DNA of 64,000 nt from Bacillus salipaludis (GTDB lineage Bacteria; Bacillota; Bacilli; Bacillales_B; DSM-18226), in NCBI RefSeq assembly GCF_004358205.1, contig NZ_SMYO01000010.1:1-64000 (forward strand), read 5' to 3'. The translations under genes were made by a program, and so were the position numbers. Numbering within the stretch: position 1 is the stretch's first letter; every line of letters begins with the position of its first letter. Below the pieces are notes generated by a model. That model did no database searches. It saw only the letters and a list, made by a program, of their open reading frames with translations, and had not been told where the DNA came from. Below are positions 1 through 7,519 of the stretch, one piece after another.

Positions 1-81
1 CTCCTATCGATTCGCTCGACTTGCATGTATTAGGCACGCCGCCAGCGTTCGTCCTGAGCCAGGATCAAACTCTCCAAGAAA
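1..81 (-). rRNA. 16S ribosomal RNA, 5' end (partial)
   Basis: Read on the minus strand, this is the universally conserved start of bacterial 16S rRNA, including the 27F primer region (complement of 57-75) and the following GACGAACGCTGGCGGCGTG segment. The mature 5' end is placed near 81 by comparison with the Bacillus terminus. The gene runs off the left edge, so this is the beginning of an rrn operon. Its position beside ygxA matches the rrnD neighbourhood of B. subtilis. Confidence 0.97.
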
Positions 82-203
82 GTTGATTTAGCTCGAATGT
101 TACGTTGGCTTCATTTCAAAAGAAATGAATATTATTGTTTGTTGACGTTTTTGTTTGTTTAGTTTTCAAAGATCAATATTTCTCAAGCATCGCTCAGAAG
201 CGA
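82..203 (-). promoter_or_regulatory. rrn leader with boxA-like antitermination element
   Basis: This stretch lies between the P2 promoter and the mature 16S end. It contains, on the minus strand, TCTTTGAAAACTAAAC (157-172), the boxA-type sequence typical of Bacillus rrn leaders. It would be transcribed and removed during 16S processing. The call rests on recognition of this element and on position. Confidence 0.7.
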
Positions 204-210
204 CTTTATT

Positions 211-240
211 AATATATCACAGCGTGTTACTTAATGTCAA
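211..240 (-). promoter_or_regulatory. rrn promoter P2
   Basis: On the minus strand a perfect -35 TTGACA (235-240) is followed after 18 bp by -10 TATATT (211-216). It lies about 130 bp upstream of mature 16S. Tandem sigma-A promoters with such boxes are usual for Bacillus rrn operons. Confidence 0.85.
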
Positions 241-303
241 CACTTTTTTTAAAACCGTCACCCACGAAAAGTTTTAAGCAATCATTTCGCAGCGACGGTT
301 ATT

Positions 304-332
304 AATATACCAAGGATCTAGAAAAAGGTCAA
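304..332 (-). promoter_or_regulatory. rrn promoter P1
   Basis: On the minus strand, -35 TTGACC (327-332), a 17-bp spacer and -10 TATATT (304-309). With P2 it forms the tandem pair expected before an rrn operon. It sits just beyond the stop codon of ygxA. Confidence 0.85.
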
Positions 333-354
333 TATGTTTTTTGTTTTTTTACGA

Positions 355-1224
355 TCATTTTTTATTAACACGATAACATCTGTGAAAAATCCCTGCCCCT
401 TTTGTCTCCACATTCACCACTTCTACTAAATGTTTATCAATCAAATATTCAAGGAGCACAGCCATATCAACAGAATAAGGGATTAATTCTTTTTCATTCA
501 TGATTTCATTAAATGACCAAAATTCCTTCTCACTAAGAATATCTAATAAATGAGTAGAACCAATCTTTGTTCTGGAATGAATCATAAACTCACTGGCAAG
601 GAAGAGTAATTCTAATCTCTTTTCAAGCGTTTCTTCACTATTGACAAGTTCTTCATATAGTTTAAAGATTTCCGGCTCAATTTGCTTTACCTGGTGCCAA
701 ACCGTTAATTCCGGATGAAGTCCATTTTCAATAATGGCTAATCTTGCTAAATGGTGCAAAGAGTGAACAACATAGTTATAAGCATCTAAATATAGATGAT
801 TTTCAAATAACGCTTTTCCATCCACATACCGCCGAATTAATTTGGCGAATTCCATCCCCATTTTAATTTTTCTTCCGTAAAACGGAAATTCCCGCAACTC
901 TTTTTTTAGATTTACAACATATTCATTACGATCAAATAAAATTCTAGCATCATCGATCCATTCAAATATCTTCCGATTCGAACCAAGTAGGATCCATTCC
1001 TTTAATAAATCCTCAACTATTATATGCATGGCCGCTTTTTTGTCTTGATAAGTATAATGCTTTATAAGTAACGGCTTTTCTGCCTTTTTTACAATAATCA
1101 AAAGAATATCGTCAAACGAGTCGGTTGTATGGCTTGATTTTTGTTTTTTCTCCACCATCAAAACTCCAAGAGTATTGGCTTGGCTTGCTCTTTCTTGATA
1201 AATCGGCCGAAGGATATCTTCCAT
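355..1224 (-). CDS. ygxA: YgxA-like nucleotidyltransferase-like protein
   Basis: A 289-residue soluble protein recognised as YgxA by sequence feel and by its place directly upstream of an rrn operon and divergent from ygzB, as in B. subtilis. The family is annotated as nucleotidyltransferase-like, and its biochemical role is unknown to me. The start at 1224 (MEDILRP) is chosen because GGAGG lies 8 bases before it; the longer reading frame to 1275 has no such site. The C-terminal third is helical and may be a winged-helix-like domain (inference). The stop codon is only 20-50 bp from rrn P1, so transcription runs into the rrn promoter region. Confidence 0.82.
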   Translation of the reverse strand: MEDILRPIYQERASQANTLGVLMVEKKQKSSHTTDSFDDILLIIVKKAEKPLLIKHYTYQDKKAAMHIIVEDLLKEWILLGSNRKIFEWIDDARILFDRNEYVVNLKKELREFPFYGRKIKMGMEFAKLIRRYVDGKALFENHLYLDAYNYVVHSLHHLARLAIIENGLHPELTVWHQVKQIEPEIFKLYEELVNSEETLEKRLELLFLASEFMIHSRTKIGSTHLLDILSEKEFWSFNEIMNEKELIPYSVDMAVLLEYLIDKHLVEVVNVETKGAGIFHRCYRVNKK

Positions 1225-1375
1225 TCTTAATTCCTCCATTTTTTTCAGGTAGCATAATATTTTCGACAATAACACGAAAACTCCTTCTTAAAATTGAGAC
1301 AAATTTCGACATTTCTTTCCCGTAGTAATTTTTCTATTTTCATAAATATGGTATAGTTTCATTAGGAGGGGTAAT

Positions 1376-1726
1376 ATGGCTAAATATTCAAGTAAAATAA
1401 ATAAAATAAGAACCTTTGCTCTAGCTCTAATCTTTATTGGATTCATTGTTATGTACGGAGGAATTTATTTTCGAACTTCACCACTTATTATGACCATCTT
1501 TATGCTTTTTGGTCTTCTTTTTATTATAGCAAGCACGGTTGTATATTTTTGGATTGGAATGTTATCAACGAAAACCATTCAAGTAAAATGTCCCAGCTGT
1601 GGCAAACCTACAAAAATGCTAGGCCGGGTGGATATGTGCATGTATTGCCGTGAACCTCTTACCCTCGACCAAAACCTCGAAGGAAAAGAATTCGACGAAT
1701 CCTATAATAGAAAATCAAGAACATAA
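1376..1726 (+). CDS. ygzB: YgzB family membrane protein (UPF0295)
   Basis: A 116-residue protein with two predicted membrane segments (about residues 12-33 and 37-60) and a short cytoplasmic tail carrying two CxxC pairs (Cys72/75 and Cys88/91) that look like a small zinc ribbon. Length and layout match the YgzB/UPF0295 family of Bacillus, always found next to perR and ygxA. A strong AGGAGGGG precedes the ATG. It is divergent from ygxA and followed by its own terminator. Molecular function is unknown. Confidence 0.85.
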   Translation: MAKYSSKINKIRTFALALIFIGFIVMYGGIYFRTSPLIMTIFMLFGLLFIIASTVVYFWIGMLSTKTIQVKCPSCGKPTKMLGRVDMCMYCREPLTLDQNLEGKEFDESYNRKSRT

Positions 1727-1730
1727 ACTA

Positions 1731-1761
1731 AAGGTGTCCACATAAAAAGGACACCTTTTTT
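1731..1761 (+). terminator. rho-independent terminator of ygzB
   Basis: Perfect stem GGTGTCC / GGACACC (1733-1739 with 1749-1755) followed by six T residues, starting a few bases after the ygzB stop codon. Confidence 0.9.
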
Positions 1762-1805
1762 CATATCCCTGTGTTAAATAACAATGTTGAATTTTAAAAC
1801 CAAGG

Positions 1806-1825
1806 TGATTGGAGCGGAAATCAAC
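1806..1825. repeat. collapsed footprint of a Bacillus intergenic repeat
   Basis: The complement reads GTTGATTTCCGCTCCAATCA. This equals the left end of the repeat at 62626-62754 joined directly to its right end at the shared CCGCTCC. It is what a deletion between the two CCGCTCC direct repeats of a full element would leave. The call is by comparison within this window. Confidence 0.6.
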
Positions 1826-1898
1826 GGACAAGTTAAGAGAACCATACACAAAAAGGGGTGCCCTTAAAAGTTATACTTTCGGGACATCTTTTTCCATA

Positions 1899-1931
1899 AA
1901 AAAGAACCAATTCCATCGAATTAGTTCTTTG
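1899..1931 (-). terminator. terminator of perR
   Basis: An inverted repeat GAACYAATTC / GAATTRGTTC with a 4-base loop (about 1904-1927), flanked by A-rich sequence that becomes a T tract on the minus strand. It lies just beyond the perR stop codon. Confidence 0.8.
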
Positions 1932-1937
1932 CTTTTA

Positions 1938-2375
1938 TTAATGAACTTCTTTATCGGAACACTCCGGGCAGATTCCATAAATTTCCATACGGTGGTTATC
2001 TACTTTAAAGCCTGTTACATGTGAAGCTAAATGTTCCACTTCATCTAGGCCAGGATAGTGAAAATCGACAATTTTTCCACAACTTTCACAAATAACATGG
2101 TAATGCTGTGTGGTTATAAAATCAAAACGACTAGAGGCATCACCATATGTTAATTCGTTGACAAGACCAACCTCACGAAATACTCGTAAATTATTGTAAA
2201 CCGTCGCCACGCTCATGTTAGGGAATTTCCCTTCTAAAGCTTTATAAATATCGTCTGCAGTAGGATGTGACATCGAGTTTATTAAATATTCAAGTATCGC
2301 ATGACGTTGCGGAGTGATTCTTACCCCAGTTTCCTTCAAGGTATCCAACGCTTCTTTTAGCTGATTCATCGCCAT
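1938..2375 (-). CDS. perR: PerR, peroxide-sensing Fur-family repressor
   Basis: A 145-residue Fur-family regulator nearly identical in layout to B. subtilis PerR. The regulatory metal ligands fall at the same numbers (His37, Asp85, His91, His93, Asp104), and the structural zinc cysteines are Cys96/99 and Cys136/139. PerR with Fe(II) represses peroxide-stress genes and is inactivated by H2O2 oxidation of His37/His91. The first ATG keeps B. subtilis numbering. A second ATG at 2369 is better spaced from GAGGTG and could be the real start. A PerR-box match lies over its own promoter, so autoregulation is expected. Confidence 0.95.
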   Translation of the reverse strand: MAMNQLKEALDTLKETGVRITPQRHAILEYLINSMSHPTADDIYKALEGKFPNMSVATVYNNLRVFREVGLVNELTYGDASSRFDFITTQHYHVICESCGKIVDFHYPGLDEVEHLASHVTGFKVDNHRMEIYGICPECSDKEVH

Positions 2376-2405
2376 GCACCTCTTTTCTTAAAAAATATTA
2401 TTAGA

Positions 2406-2452
2406 TTATAATTGTTATAATTAGTTTACTAATTTTTTTATACTTTTGTCAA
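2406..2452 (-). promoter_or_regulatory. perR promoter with Per box
   Basis: On the minus strand -35 TTGACA (2447-2452), 18 bp, then TAAACT (2423-2428). Just downstream lies a 15-mer matching the Per-box consensus TTATAATNATTATAA at all positions but one (2406-2420). A box overlapping the transcription start fits autorepression by PerR. Confidence 0.8.
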
Positions 2453-2484
2453 TATTGTTACCTCACAAATAGGTCCACATTTGA

Positions 2485-3033
2485 TCAAGAATGCAAGGTT
2501 TGCTCTTTTTGTCCGAGCTGATGGTTCACATACCTCGCTGTTACAAACAACAGATCCGAAAGACGATTCAAGTAGGCCAAAACAATCGGATTCACATCTT
2601 CCCCTAGCGTTACAGCACATCTTTCAGCACGTCTTGCCGTGGTTCTGGCCACATGAAAGGCAGCTCCTGCGGGATGTCCCCCTGGTAAAATAAAATTGGT
2701 TAATGGTGGGAGAATTTCATTCCATTCGTCGATTTGTTTTTCCATCTCTTCGATATCAGCAGTTGAAAGGGACCATTTTACTTCCCTTCCTTTTGGTGTA
2801 GCTAATTCTGCACCGACATGAAAAAGATTTGTTTGTATTTTATGATACGCTTTTTCAATTATTTCTTTCCCTTGAAAAATTTCCTTGTTTAAATAGCTTA
2901 TTGCAAGCCCAATCATCGAATTGGTTTCATCACAGGTTCCGTAAGCTTCGACGCGCAGATCGTTTTTAGCCACCCTTTGACCGTAAATTAACGAGGTAGT
3001 TCCCTTGTCCCCTGTTTTTGTATAAATTTTCAT
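2485..3033 (-). CDS. PduO-type cob(I)alamin adenosyltransferase
   Basis: A 182-residue protein with the PduO-type ATP:corrinoid adenosyltransferase signature: TKTGDKG near the N-terminus (residues 5-11), VEAYGTCDETN (28-38), the Arg-rich helix VARTTARRAER around residues 128-138, and LNRLSDLLF near 154-162. It transfers adenosyl from ATP to cob(I)alamin to make coenzyme B12. B. subtilis has this family as YvqK at another locus, so insertion between perR and bcp is a difference from B. subtilis. The ATG follows GGGGG at suitable distance. No B12 riboswitch is visible upstream. Confidence 0.9.
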   Translation of the reverse strand: MKIYTKTGDKGTTSLIYGQRVAKNDLRVEAYGTCDETNSMIGLAISYLNKEIFQGKEIIEKAYHKIQTNLFHVGAELATPKGREVKWSLSTADIEEMEKQIDEWNEILPPLTNFILPGGHPAGAAFHVARTTARRAERCAVTLGEDVNPIVLAYLNRLSDLLFVTARYVNHQLGQKEQTLHS

Positions 3034-3155
3034 TCCTTGTACCCCCTTTTACTCCTGTTTTATATGTATGATGTAATATCAAAAAAAAACAATTCGTCAT
3101 GAATACTTTTATAAACATATTATAAAGCTTGAAATCATGATTGAATAGAACGGCA

Positions 3156-3180
3156 TAAAAAAAGGGGCCACTATGGACCC
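3156..3180 (-). terminator. terminator of bcp
   Basis: On the minus strand a GGGTCCA / TGGCCCC stem (3164-3180, one mismatch) is followed by seven T residues. It is 110 bp beyond the bcp stop codon and 120 bp upstream of the adenosyltransferase gene. The rest of 3034-3290 shows no gene. Confidence 0.6.
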
Positions 3181-3290
3181 GAAATTTTTATCTGAGGAGG
3201 TATGCCCTAATAAAATGATATTCAAACCTTGTATTATTGCATTGGACAAATGCCTTTACTGATGAAAATAGGCTTGAAATTGAAATAAAA

Positions 3291-3761
3291 TTATTTAAGA
3301 TTTTCGCGTATGTAGCTTAATGCTGCGTCAACATGGCCTTTTACTTGCACCTTTCGCCATTCCTTCACCAATTTTCCTTGTTTATCAATGATGAAAGTTG
3401 AACGCTCAATCCCCATATACTCTTTTCCAAAGTTCTTCTTTAGCTTCCATACATCAAAGCTTTCGGCGACTGCATGTTCTGTATCCGCAAGAAGTAAAAA
3501 TGGCAGTCCGTATTTCTCAATAAATTTTTGATGCTTATCAATCGGATCTGGACTGATTCCTAATATTACAGCATCTACATCTGTAAAGTCTTGAATTCGA
3601 TCACGAAAATCGCAAGCTTCTGTCGTACATCCCGGGGTCATATCTTTTGGATAAAAATAAACAACGACATTTGTTCCGCGGAAATCCGATAACTTTACTT
3701 TTTCACCATTACTGGCCTCCAACTCAAAATCCGGCGCAGTTACACCCAATTCTACAGTCAT
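3291..3761 (-). CDS. bcp: thioredoxin-dependent thiol peroxidase (Bcp/YgaF)
   Basis: A 156-residue peroxiredoxin of the Bcp/PrxQ class. The peroxidatic cysteine is Cys45 in PGCTTEAC with a possible resolving Cys50. It reduces peroxides using thioredoxin in the cytosol. The ATG at 3761 is preceded by GGGGTG at 6 bases; the frame could extend 9 bases upstream to a GTG, which overlaps that SD and is unlikely. Synteny with perR matches B. subtilis ygaF. A peroxidase beside the peroxide sensor suggests shared physiology, but no Per box is visible before it. Confidence 0.93.
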   Translation of the reverse strand: MTVELGVTAPDFELEASNGEKVKLSDFRGTNVVVYFYPKDMTPGCTTEACDFRDRIQDFTDVDAVILGISPDPIDKHQKFIEKYGLPFLLLADTEHAVAESFDVWKLKKNFGKEYMGIERSTFIIDKQGKLVKEWRKVQVKGHVDAALSYIRENLK

Positions 3762-3830
3762 TAAAAACACCCCAATTCATTCGTTTATATTGATAGACTA
3801 TCCAATTATAGGAAACAATGCAAACGATAA

Positions 3831-4223
3831 TCACTTCTCCCGATTAAGCATCGCTCTTGCCACAAATGCCGCAGGAAGGGTATAGCCGATTAACGCTTCC
3901 GTTACCGCAATAATTCTCCCAATCCCCAAAGGTATAATGTCCCCGTTTCCAACTGAGAACAGCATCATCGCACTAAAGTAAAAACTGGATTCAAATATAT
4001 TATTCCCGTGTTCATGATTGATTTCTTTAAGTAGTGGTATACCCTTTAGCTCGAAAAGCACATAAATCAAACCATAACCGATGATGACTGTTAAATAAAT
4101 GCACCCCAGGTATAAAAAATTTTCTACAGAAACAAATTTCCCTTTTACTGTATTTGGAACAAAGAGAGTTTTTAAACTCATAAAAATACAAAACACCACA
4201 ATCGGAAGCAAGAAATAGATCAT
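3831..4223 (-). CDS. two-TM potassium-channel family protein
   Basis: A 130-residue protein with an N-terminal membrane helix (about 1-20), a second hydrophobic helix (38-58), a pore loop (80-98) and a C-terminal inner helix (102-122). The selectivity-filter region reads SVGNGD (90-95), clearly related to the TVGYGD signature of K+ channels but with Asn in place of Tyr and Ser in place of Thr. There is no RCK or cyclic-nucleotide domain. The ATG follows AGGTGG. Ion selectivity is not predictable from sequence alone; non-selective or K+ conduction are both possible. Confidence 0.75.
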   Translation of the reverse strand: MIYFLLPIVVFCIFMSLKTLFVPNTVKGKFVSVENFLYLGCIYLTVIIGYGLIYVLFELKGIPLLKEINHEHGNNIFESSFYFSAMMLFSVGNGDIIPLGIGRIIAVTEALIGYTLPAAFVARAMLNREK

Positions 4224-4289
4224 GTTAAACCACCTCTATAAGAAACATCCGTTACACTATCTCTATGCAGGCTTGGCCCATAAAATATC

Positions 4290-4315
4290 AAAAACCAGAC
4301 ATTTTGCCTGGTTTT
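4290..4315 (-). terminator. terminator of the ABC-2 operon
   Basis: Stem AAAACCAGGC / GTCTGGTTTT with an AAAAT loop on the minus strand, ending in T residues, directly after the last gene of the transporter operon. Confidence 0.8.
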
Positions 4316-4327
4316 CTCCAAATGTAT

Positions 4328-5113
4328 TTAATTCCCTGCTCCCCGATATTTTTTTACTCCTTGATTCCAAAGCAGGATGGAAAGGGCAAAAAAGATTATA
4401 CCGATTACTGGAGTTAAAAAGGCATAAACGAACCATTCCTTTTTTCCAAGAAAATACGCCGCCGGATACACTCCCACAAAGGCAAACGGAAGCACCCATG
4501 TTAACACAAAACGAATAATTTTATTGTAAATATCAACAGGATAACGGCCATAATTACTAATGTTGTACATCATCGGCATAAGTGAAGTTCTTGCATCTGC
4601 CCAAAAACTGATGCAGGCGATCATGATAAAGACTCCACCATAAACTAGGGCACCGCCAACGACAAAAATCAGGAACAAGAAGGGATCATACCATTTCACA
4701 TCAAGACCGAGTTTAGCCCCCGAGTAAAACATAACAGCAAGACCGGTAATAGCACCTAATAACGATTCGAGTTCGATCCGCTCAAGGATAATTTGAAAAA
4801 GACTGTGAATAGGTCTTGTTAAAATCCGGTCTAGCTCCCCTTTCACAATATAGCGTTCGTTAAAATCCCAGATATTAAAGAAGGCTGAAAAAACAGCATA
4901 CGGAACAAGGAAAAAGCCATAAATAAAAATAATTTCATCTCGATTCCAGCCGTTTAGTAAACTTGTATGACCAAATACCACTAATATAAAGATTAGATTG
5001 ATCGCTTGAGATAATAAATCCGAGAAAAATTCTACAAATAAATCACCACGATATTGAAATCTTGTCTTTAAATATTGAGAAATATATTGAAAAAACATGG
5101 ATGTGTAAAACAC
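4328..5113 (-). CDS. ABC-2 family transporter permease, second subunit
   Basis: A 261-residue integral membrane protein with about six hydrophobic segments and the conserved early feature FQYRGDLFVEF of ABC-2 permeases in the DUF990-like family. It is the last gene of an ATPase-permease-permease operon and starts 4 bp after the preceding permease stop. The two permeases are of similar size and probably form a heterodimer with the ATPase. The substrate is unknown; relatives are often annotated as antibiotic or daunorubicin-type exporters, which I cannot confirm here. Confidence 0.85.
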   Translation of the reverse strand: MFYTSMFFQYISQYLKTRFQYRGDLFVEFFSDLLSQAINLIFILVVFGHTSLLNGWNRDEIIFIYGFFLVPYAVFSAFFNIWDFNERYIVKGELDRILTRPIHSLFQIILERIELESLLGAITGLAVMFYSGAKLGLDVKWYDPFLFLIFVVGGALVYGGVFIMIACISFWADARTSLMPMMYNISNYGRYPVDIYNKIIRFVLTWVLPFAFVGVYPAAYFLGKKEWFVYAFLTPVIGIIFFALSILLWNQGVKKYRGAGN

Positions 5114-5117
5114 TTGC

Positions 5118-5909
5118 TTACCCCCCTTGTATGATTAGCTGTTTTTTTGCCACAGACCACAGGAACTGAATAGGAATAATTAAGATTACTACCCAGAGGA
5201 TCTGTTGAAAGATGGCCTCCATTGCCTGTGAATGGGAAAAACCGCCAGTAAAAATCATACTTGGAATATAGCTAATCCCCTGAAAAGGAAGATATTTCAT
5301 GACTCCCTGCGCCCATCCAGGGAAAAAGCTGATGGGAAGGAGGAGACCGGAAAATAAATCAATAACCACTCGTTTAGCCCGAATCAATCCAGCATTATTA
5401 TATAAGAAGAAGGTTGTAATTCCAGTTAGTAAATTCAGTTGTGTATTAATGAAAAAACTTAATATCGTAGATAACGCAAATAACCCCCAAATCCCCGGGT
5501 CCCAAGTGAATTTAATTGGAAAAATAAACGAAACAATGATTAATCCTGGAATCGAGAAAAAGAAAAGCCGAAAAATCCCTTCGCCCAATCCCTGCATCGT
5601 TTTCATGCCAAGATAACTGTAGGGACGAATTAATTCAATGGCCACTTTTCCTTCCATAATTTCTAGCGCCATTTCCCGATCCAGATTATTAAAGTAAAAG
5701 GCACGGGCCATCCATGAAACGGCAACATAGGTAGTCATTTGAACAACGGAAAGGCCTTCAATATGCTCCTTCGACCCATATATAGCAGACCATAAAAAAT
5801 AATAGGCACCAATATTAATACTGTAAATCACAATCCCCGTATAATAATTAGTCCGGTAGGCAAGCATCATTAAAAAACGGATGCGGATCATTTCAAGATA
5901 TTTATCCAA
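5118..5909 (-). CDS. ABC-2 family transporter permease, first subunit
   Basis: A 263-residue membrane protein with about six transmembrane segments, paralogous in architecture to the downstream permease (both begin with a cytoplasmic helix followed by R..Y/RTNYYTG or RG-type motif before TM1). It begins 2 bp after the ATPase stop codon, implying translational coupling. The function is drug, lipid or polysaccharide export by inference from the class. Confidence 0.85.
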   Translation of the reverse strand: MDKYLEMIRIRFLMMLAYRTNYYTGIVIYSINIGAYYFLWSAIYGSKEHIEGLSVVQMTTYVAVSWMARAFYFNNLDREMALEIMEGKVAIELIRPYSYLGMKTMQGLGEGIFRLFFFSIPGLIIVSFIFPIKFTWDPGIWGLFALSTILSFFINTQLNLLTGITTFFLYNNAGLIRAKRVVIDLFSGLLLPISFFPGWAQGVMKYLPFQGISYIPSMIFTGGFSHSQAMEAIFQQILWVVILIIPIQFLWSVAKKQLIIQGG

Positions 5910-5911
5910 GA

Positions 5912-6937
5912 TTAATTGCCCCCTTCTACTTCCACCATACCTTTTTCATAAATATTACGGATAATTTCCTCAGTAGAGATTTCATTAATTTTAATGTCCT
6001 TAATTTTAAATGCACTGACCACTCTAGCGATCAGCAGGGAAATCAATTCTTCCGTATCCTCAATATTGGCAATATAAATGGCTTCCTTTTCATCTAACTC
6101 CCATTTAACAGGAAGTCCCCCAGTTATATCTTTAAGTTTCGCAATCTCAATCTTTTCAAGAAATTGAAATTGCAATTCCTTACGTTCCCCCCATTTTTCT
6201 TTAAGGTTTCTAAGAGCACCGTCATAAATGATTTTCCCCTCATCGAGCATAATCACCCGTTCACACAGCGCTTCAATATCTGACAAGTCGTGTGTCGTTA
6301 AAAGGATGGTTGTATTATATTTCTCATTTATTTCCTTTAAAAATTCCCGGATTTTTAATTTAACCAGCACATCCAGCCCAATCGTCGGTTCATCTAAAAA
6401 CAATAACGGCGGATTGTGGATGAGTGCTGCAGCGAGTTCACATCTCATTCTTTGGCCAAGCGATAATTTCCGTACTGGTTTATCTAAAAGCGGTTCAATA
6501 TCCAATGTTTTAATCACGTGTCCCATGTGGTTGTCGTAATCTTCGTCCGATACTTTGTAGACCTTTTTCAAAAGACGAAAGGATTCCTGAACAGCAATAT
6601 CCCACCAAAGCTGTGAGCGCTGGCCAAAAACAACACCAATCGTTTGAACAAATTTCTCCCGCTCCTTATGCGGGTTCATTCCATTGACAGTGATTTGACC
6701 GGACGTTGGCGTTAAAATCCCTGTCAGCATTTTAATTGTCGTCGATTTCCCTGCTCCATTTTCGCCAATATATCCAACCATTTCTCCCTGTTTTACGGTG
6801 AAGTGGATATCATTGACTGCAGGAACCACTTTATAATTACGGGTAAAAAGATCTCGGAAGGCACCTTTTAACCCCGTTCGACTTGAATACGCTTTAAACT
6901 CTTTTCGTAATTTATTAACTTCTATTGCATTTTCCAT
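5912..6937 (-). CDS. ABC transporter ATP-binding protein (ABC-2 exporter)
   Basis: A 341-residue ABC ATPase with Walker A GENGAGKS (58-65), signature LSLGQ (158-162), Walker B LLFLDE (178-183) and H-loop His216. The C-terminal 100 residues form the extra domain common in exporter ATPases of the NatA/DrrA type. An extra stretch before the first beta strand (TGLKGAFRDLF) resembles the arrangement in ABC-2 systems paired with DUF990 permeases. It heads a three-gene operon with tight spacing. RBS AGGAGG precedes the ATG. Confidence 0.92.
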   Translation of the reverse strand: MENAIEVNKLRKEFKAYSSRTGLKGAFRDLFTRNYKVVPAVNDIHFTVKQGEMVGYIGENGAGKSTTIKMLTGILTPTSGQITVNGMNPHKEREKFVQTIGVVFGQRSQLWWDIAVQESFRLLKKVYKVSDEDYDNHMGHVIKTLDIEPLLDKPVRKLSLGQRMRCELAAALIHNPPLLFLDEPTIGLDVLVKLKIREFLKEINEKYNTTILLTTHDLSDIEALCERVIMLDEGKIIYDGALRNLKEKWGERKELQFQFLEKIEIAKLKDITGGLPVKWELDEKEAIYIANIEDTEELISLLIARVVSAFKIKDIKINEISTEEIIRNIYEKGMVEVEGGN

Positions 6938-6970
6938 CGATCTTCCTCCTGAAACTTTCCCTAATGTGTT

Positions 6971-6999
6971 AGTTTAGCCAAATCACAACAGTAAAACAA
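6971..6999 (-). promoter_or_regulatory. probable promoter of the ABC-2 operon
   Basis: Minus strand: TTGTTT (6994-6999), 17 bp, TAAACT (6971-6976), about 35 bp before the ATPase start. Box quality is moderate. Confidence 0.5.
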
Positions 7000-7107
7000 C
7001 CGTTCTGCTTGATTTTAGGATTGATTTTATAAGGGAAACTGGCTTGATCCCCAAACCCCTTATGGTTTGTGGTTTCAGTCGCTTCGACCCCCAATTGGCT
7101 ACCCCTT

Positions 7108-7367
7108 GGTTTTATTGCCCGTTCCAGCTGGTTCACCTATTAAAGGGAAAAGGAACTCTGGTTCATTGCCCGTTCCGGCTGGTTTCACCCGAAAGAGGGA
7201 AAAGGAACTTTGGTTCATTGCCCTTCCGTGCTGGTTTCACCCGAAAAAGGGAAAAGGAACTCTGGTTCATTGCCCGTTCCGGCTGGTTTCACCCGAAAAA
7301 GGGAAAAGGAACTTTGGTTCATTGCCCTTCAGTGCTGGTTTCACCCGAAAAAGGGAAAAGAAACCTT
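7108..7367. repeat. tandem array of five 52-bp units (array 1)
   Basis: Five head-to-tail units of exactly 52 bp begin at 7108, 7160, 7212, 7264 and 7316. Each starts GGTTCATTGCCC and ends AAAAGGGAAAAGGAAC plus two or three bases. Two subtypes alternate: units 2 and 4 carry CCCGTTCCGGCT, units 3 and 5 carry CCCTTCCGTGCT, so a 104-bp dimer was probably duplicated. Unit 1 is diverged and unit 5 is degraded at its end. The unit ends are inverted repeats (GTTC/GAAC), so hairpins can form within a unit and across junctions. All three plus-strand frames stay open merely because the repeat lacks stops. The array fills the ABC/gsaB divergent intergenic region (6938-7519). Confidence 0.93.
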
Positions 7368-7519
7368 CTTTCGGTTGCACAGCCCCCCATTGGCAACCGA
7401 ACCCCCAATGCTGTTTCATTTTAATCACAAATCCGCCAATGCAATGATCAAAAAAATAGCAGGAAAACACTAAAATAAGTGCTAAAATAAGAAAGAATCG
7501 AATTTCAGGAGGAAATATT

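Noticed and set aside
1850..1896. Second terminator after ygzB
   Set aside because: GGGGTGCCC and GGGACATC pair poorly. It may be a decayed relative of the good terminator at 1731, but it cannot be supported.
1809..2024. 71-codon plus-strand ORF
   Set aside because: It runs through the repeat footprint and the perR terminator and overlaps perR antisense. No SD.
7044..7473. Three overlapping plus-strand ORFs in array 1 as repeat proteins
   Set aside because: They exist because the 52-bp unit has no stops in any frame. All three frames give the same kind of peptide shifted unit by unit, and none has a good SD.
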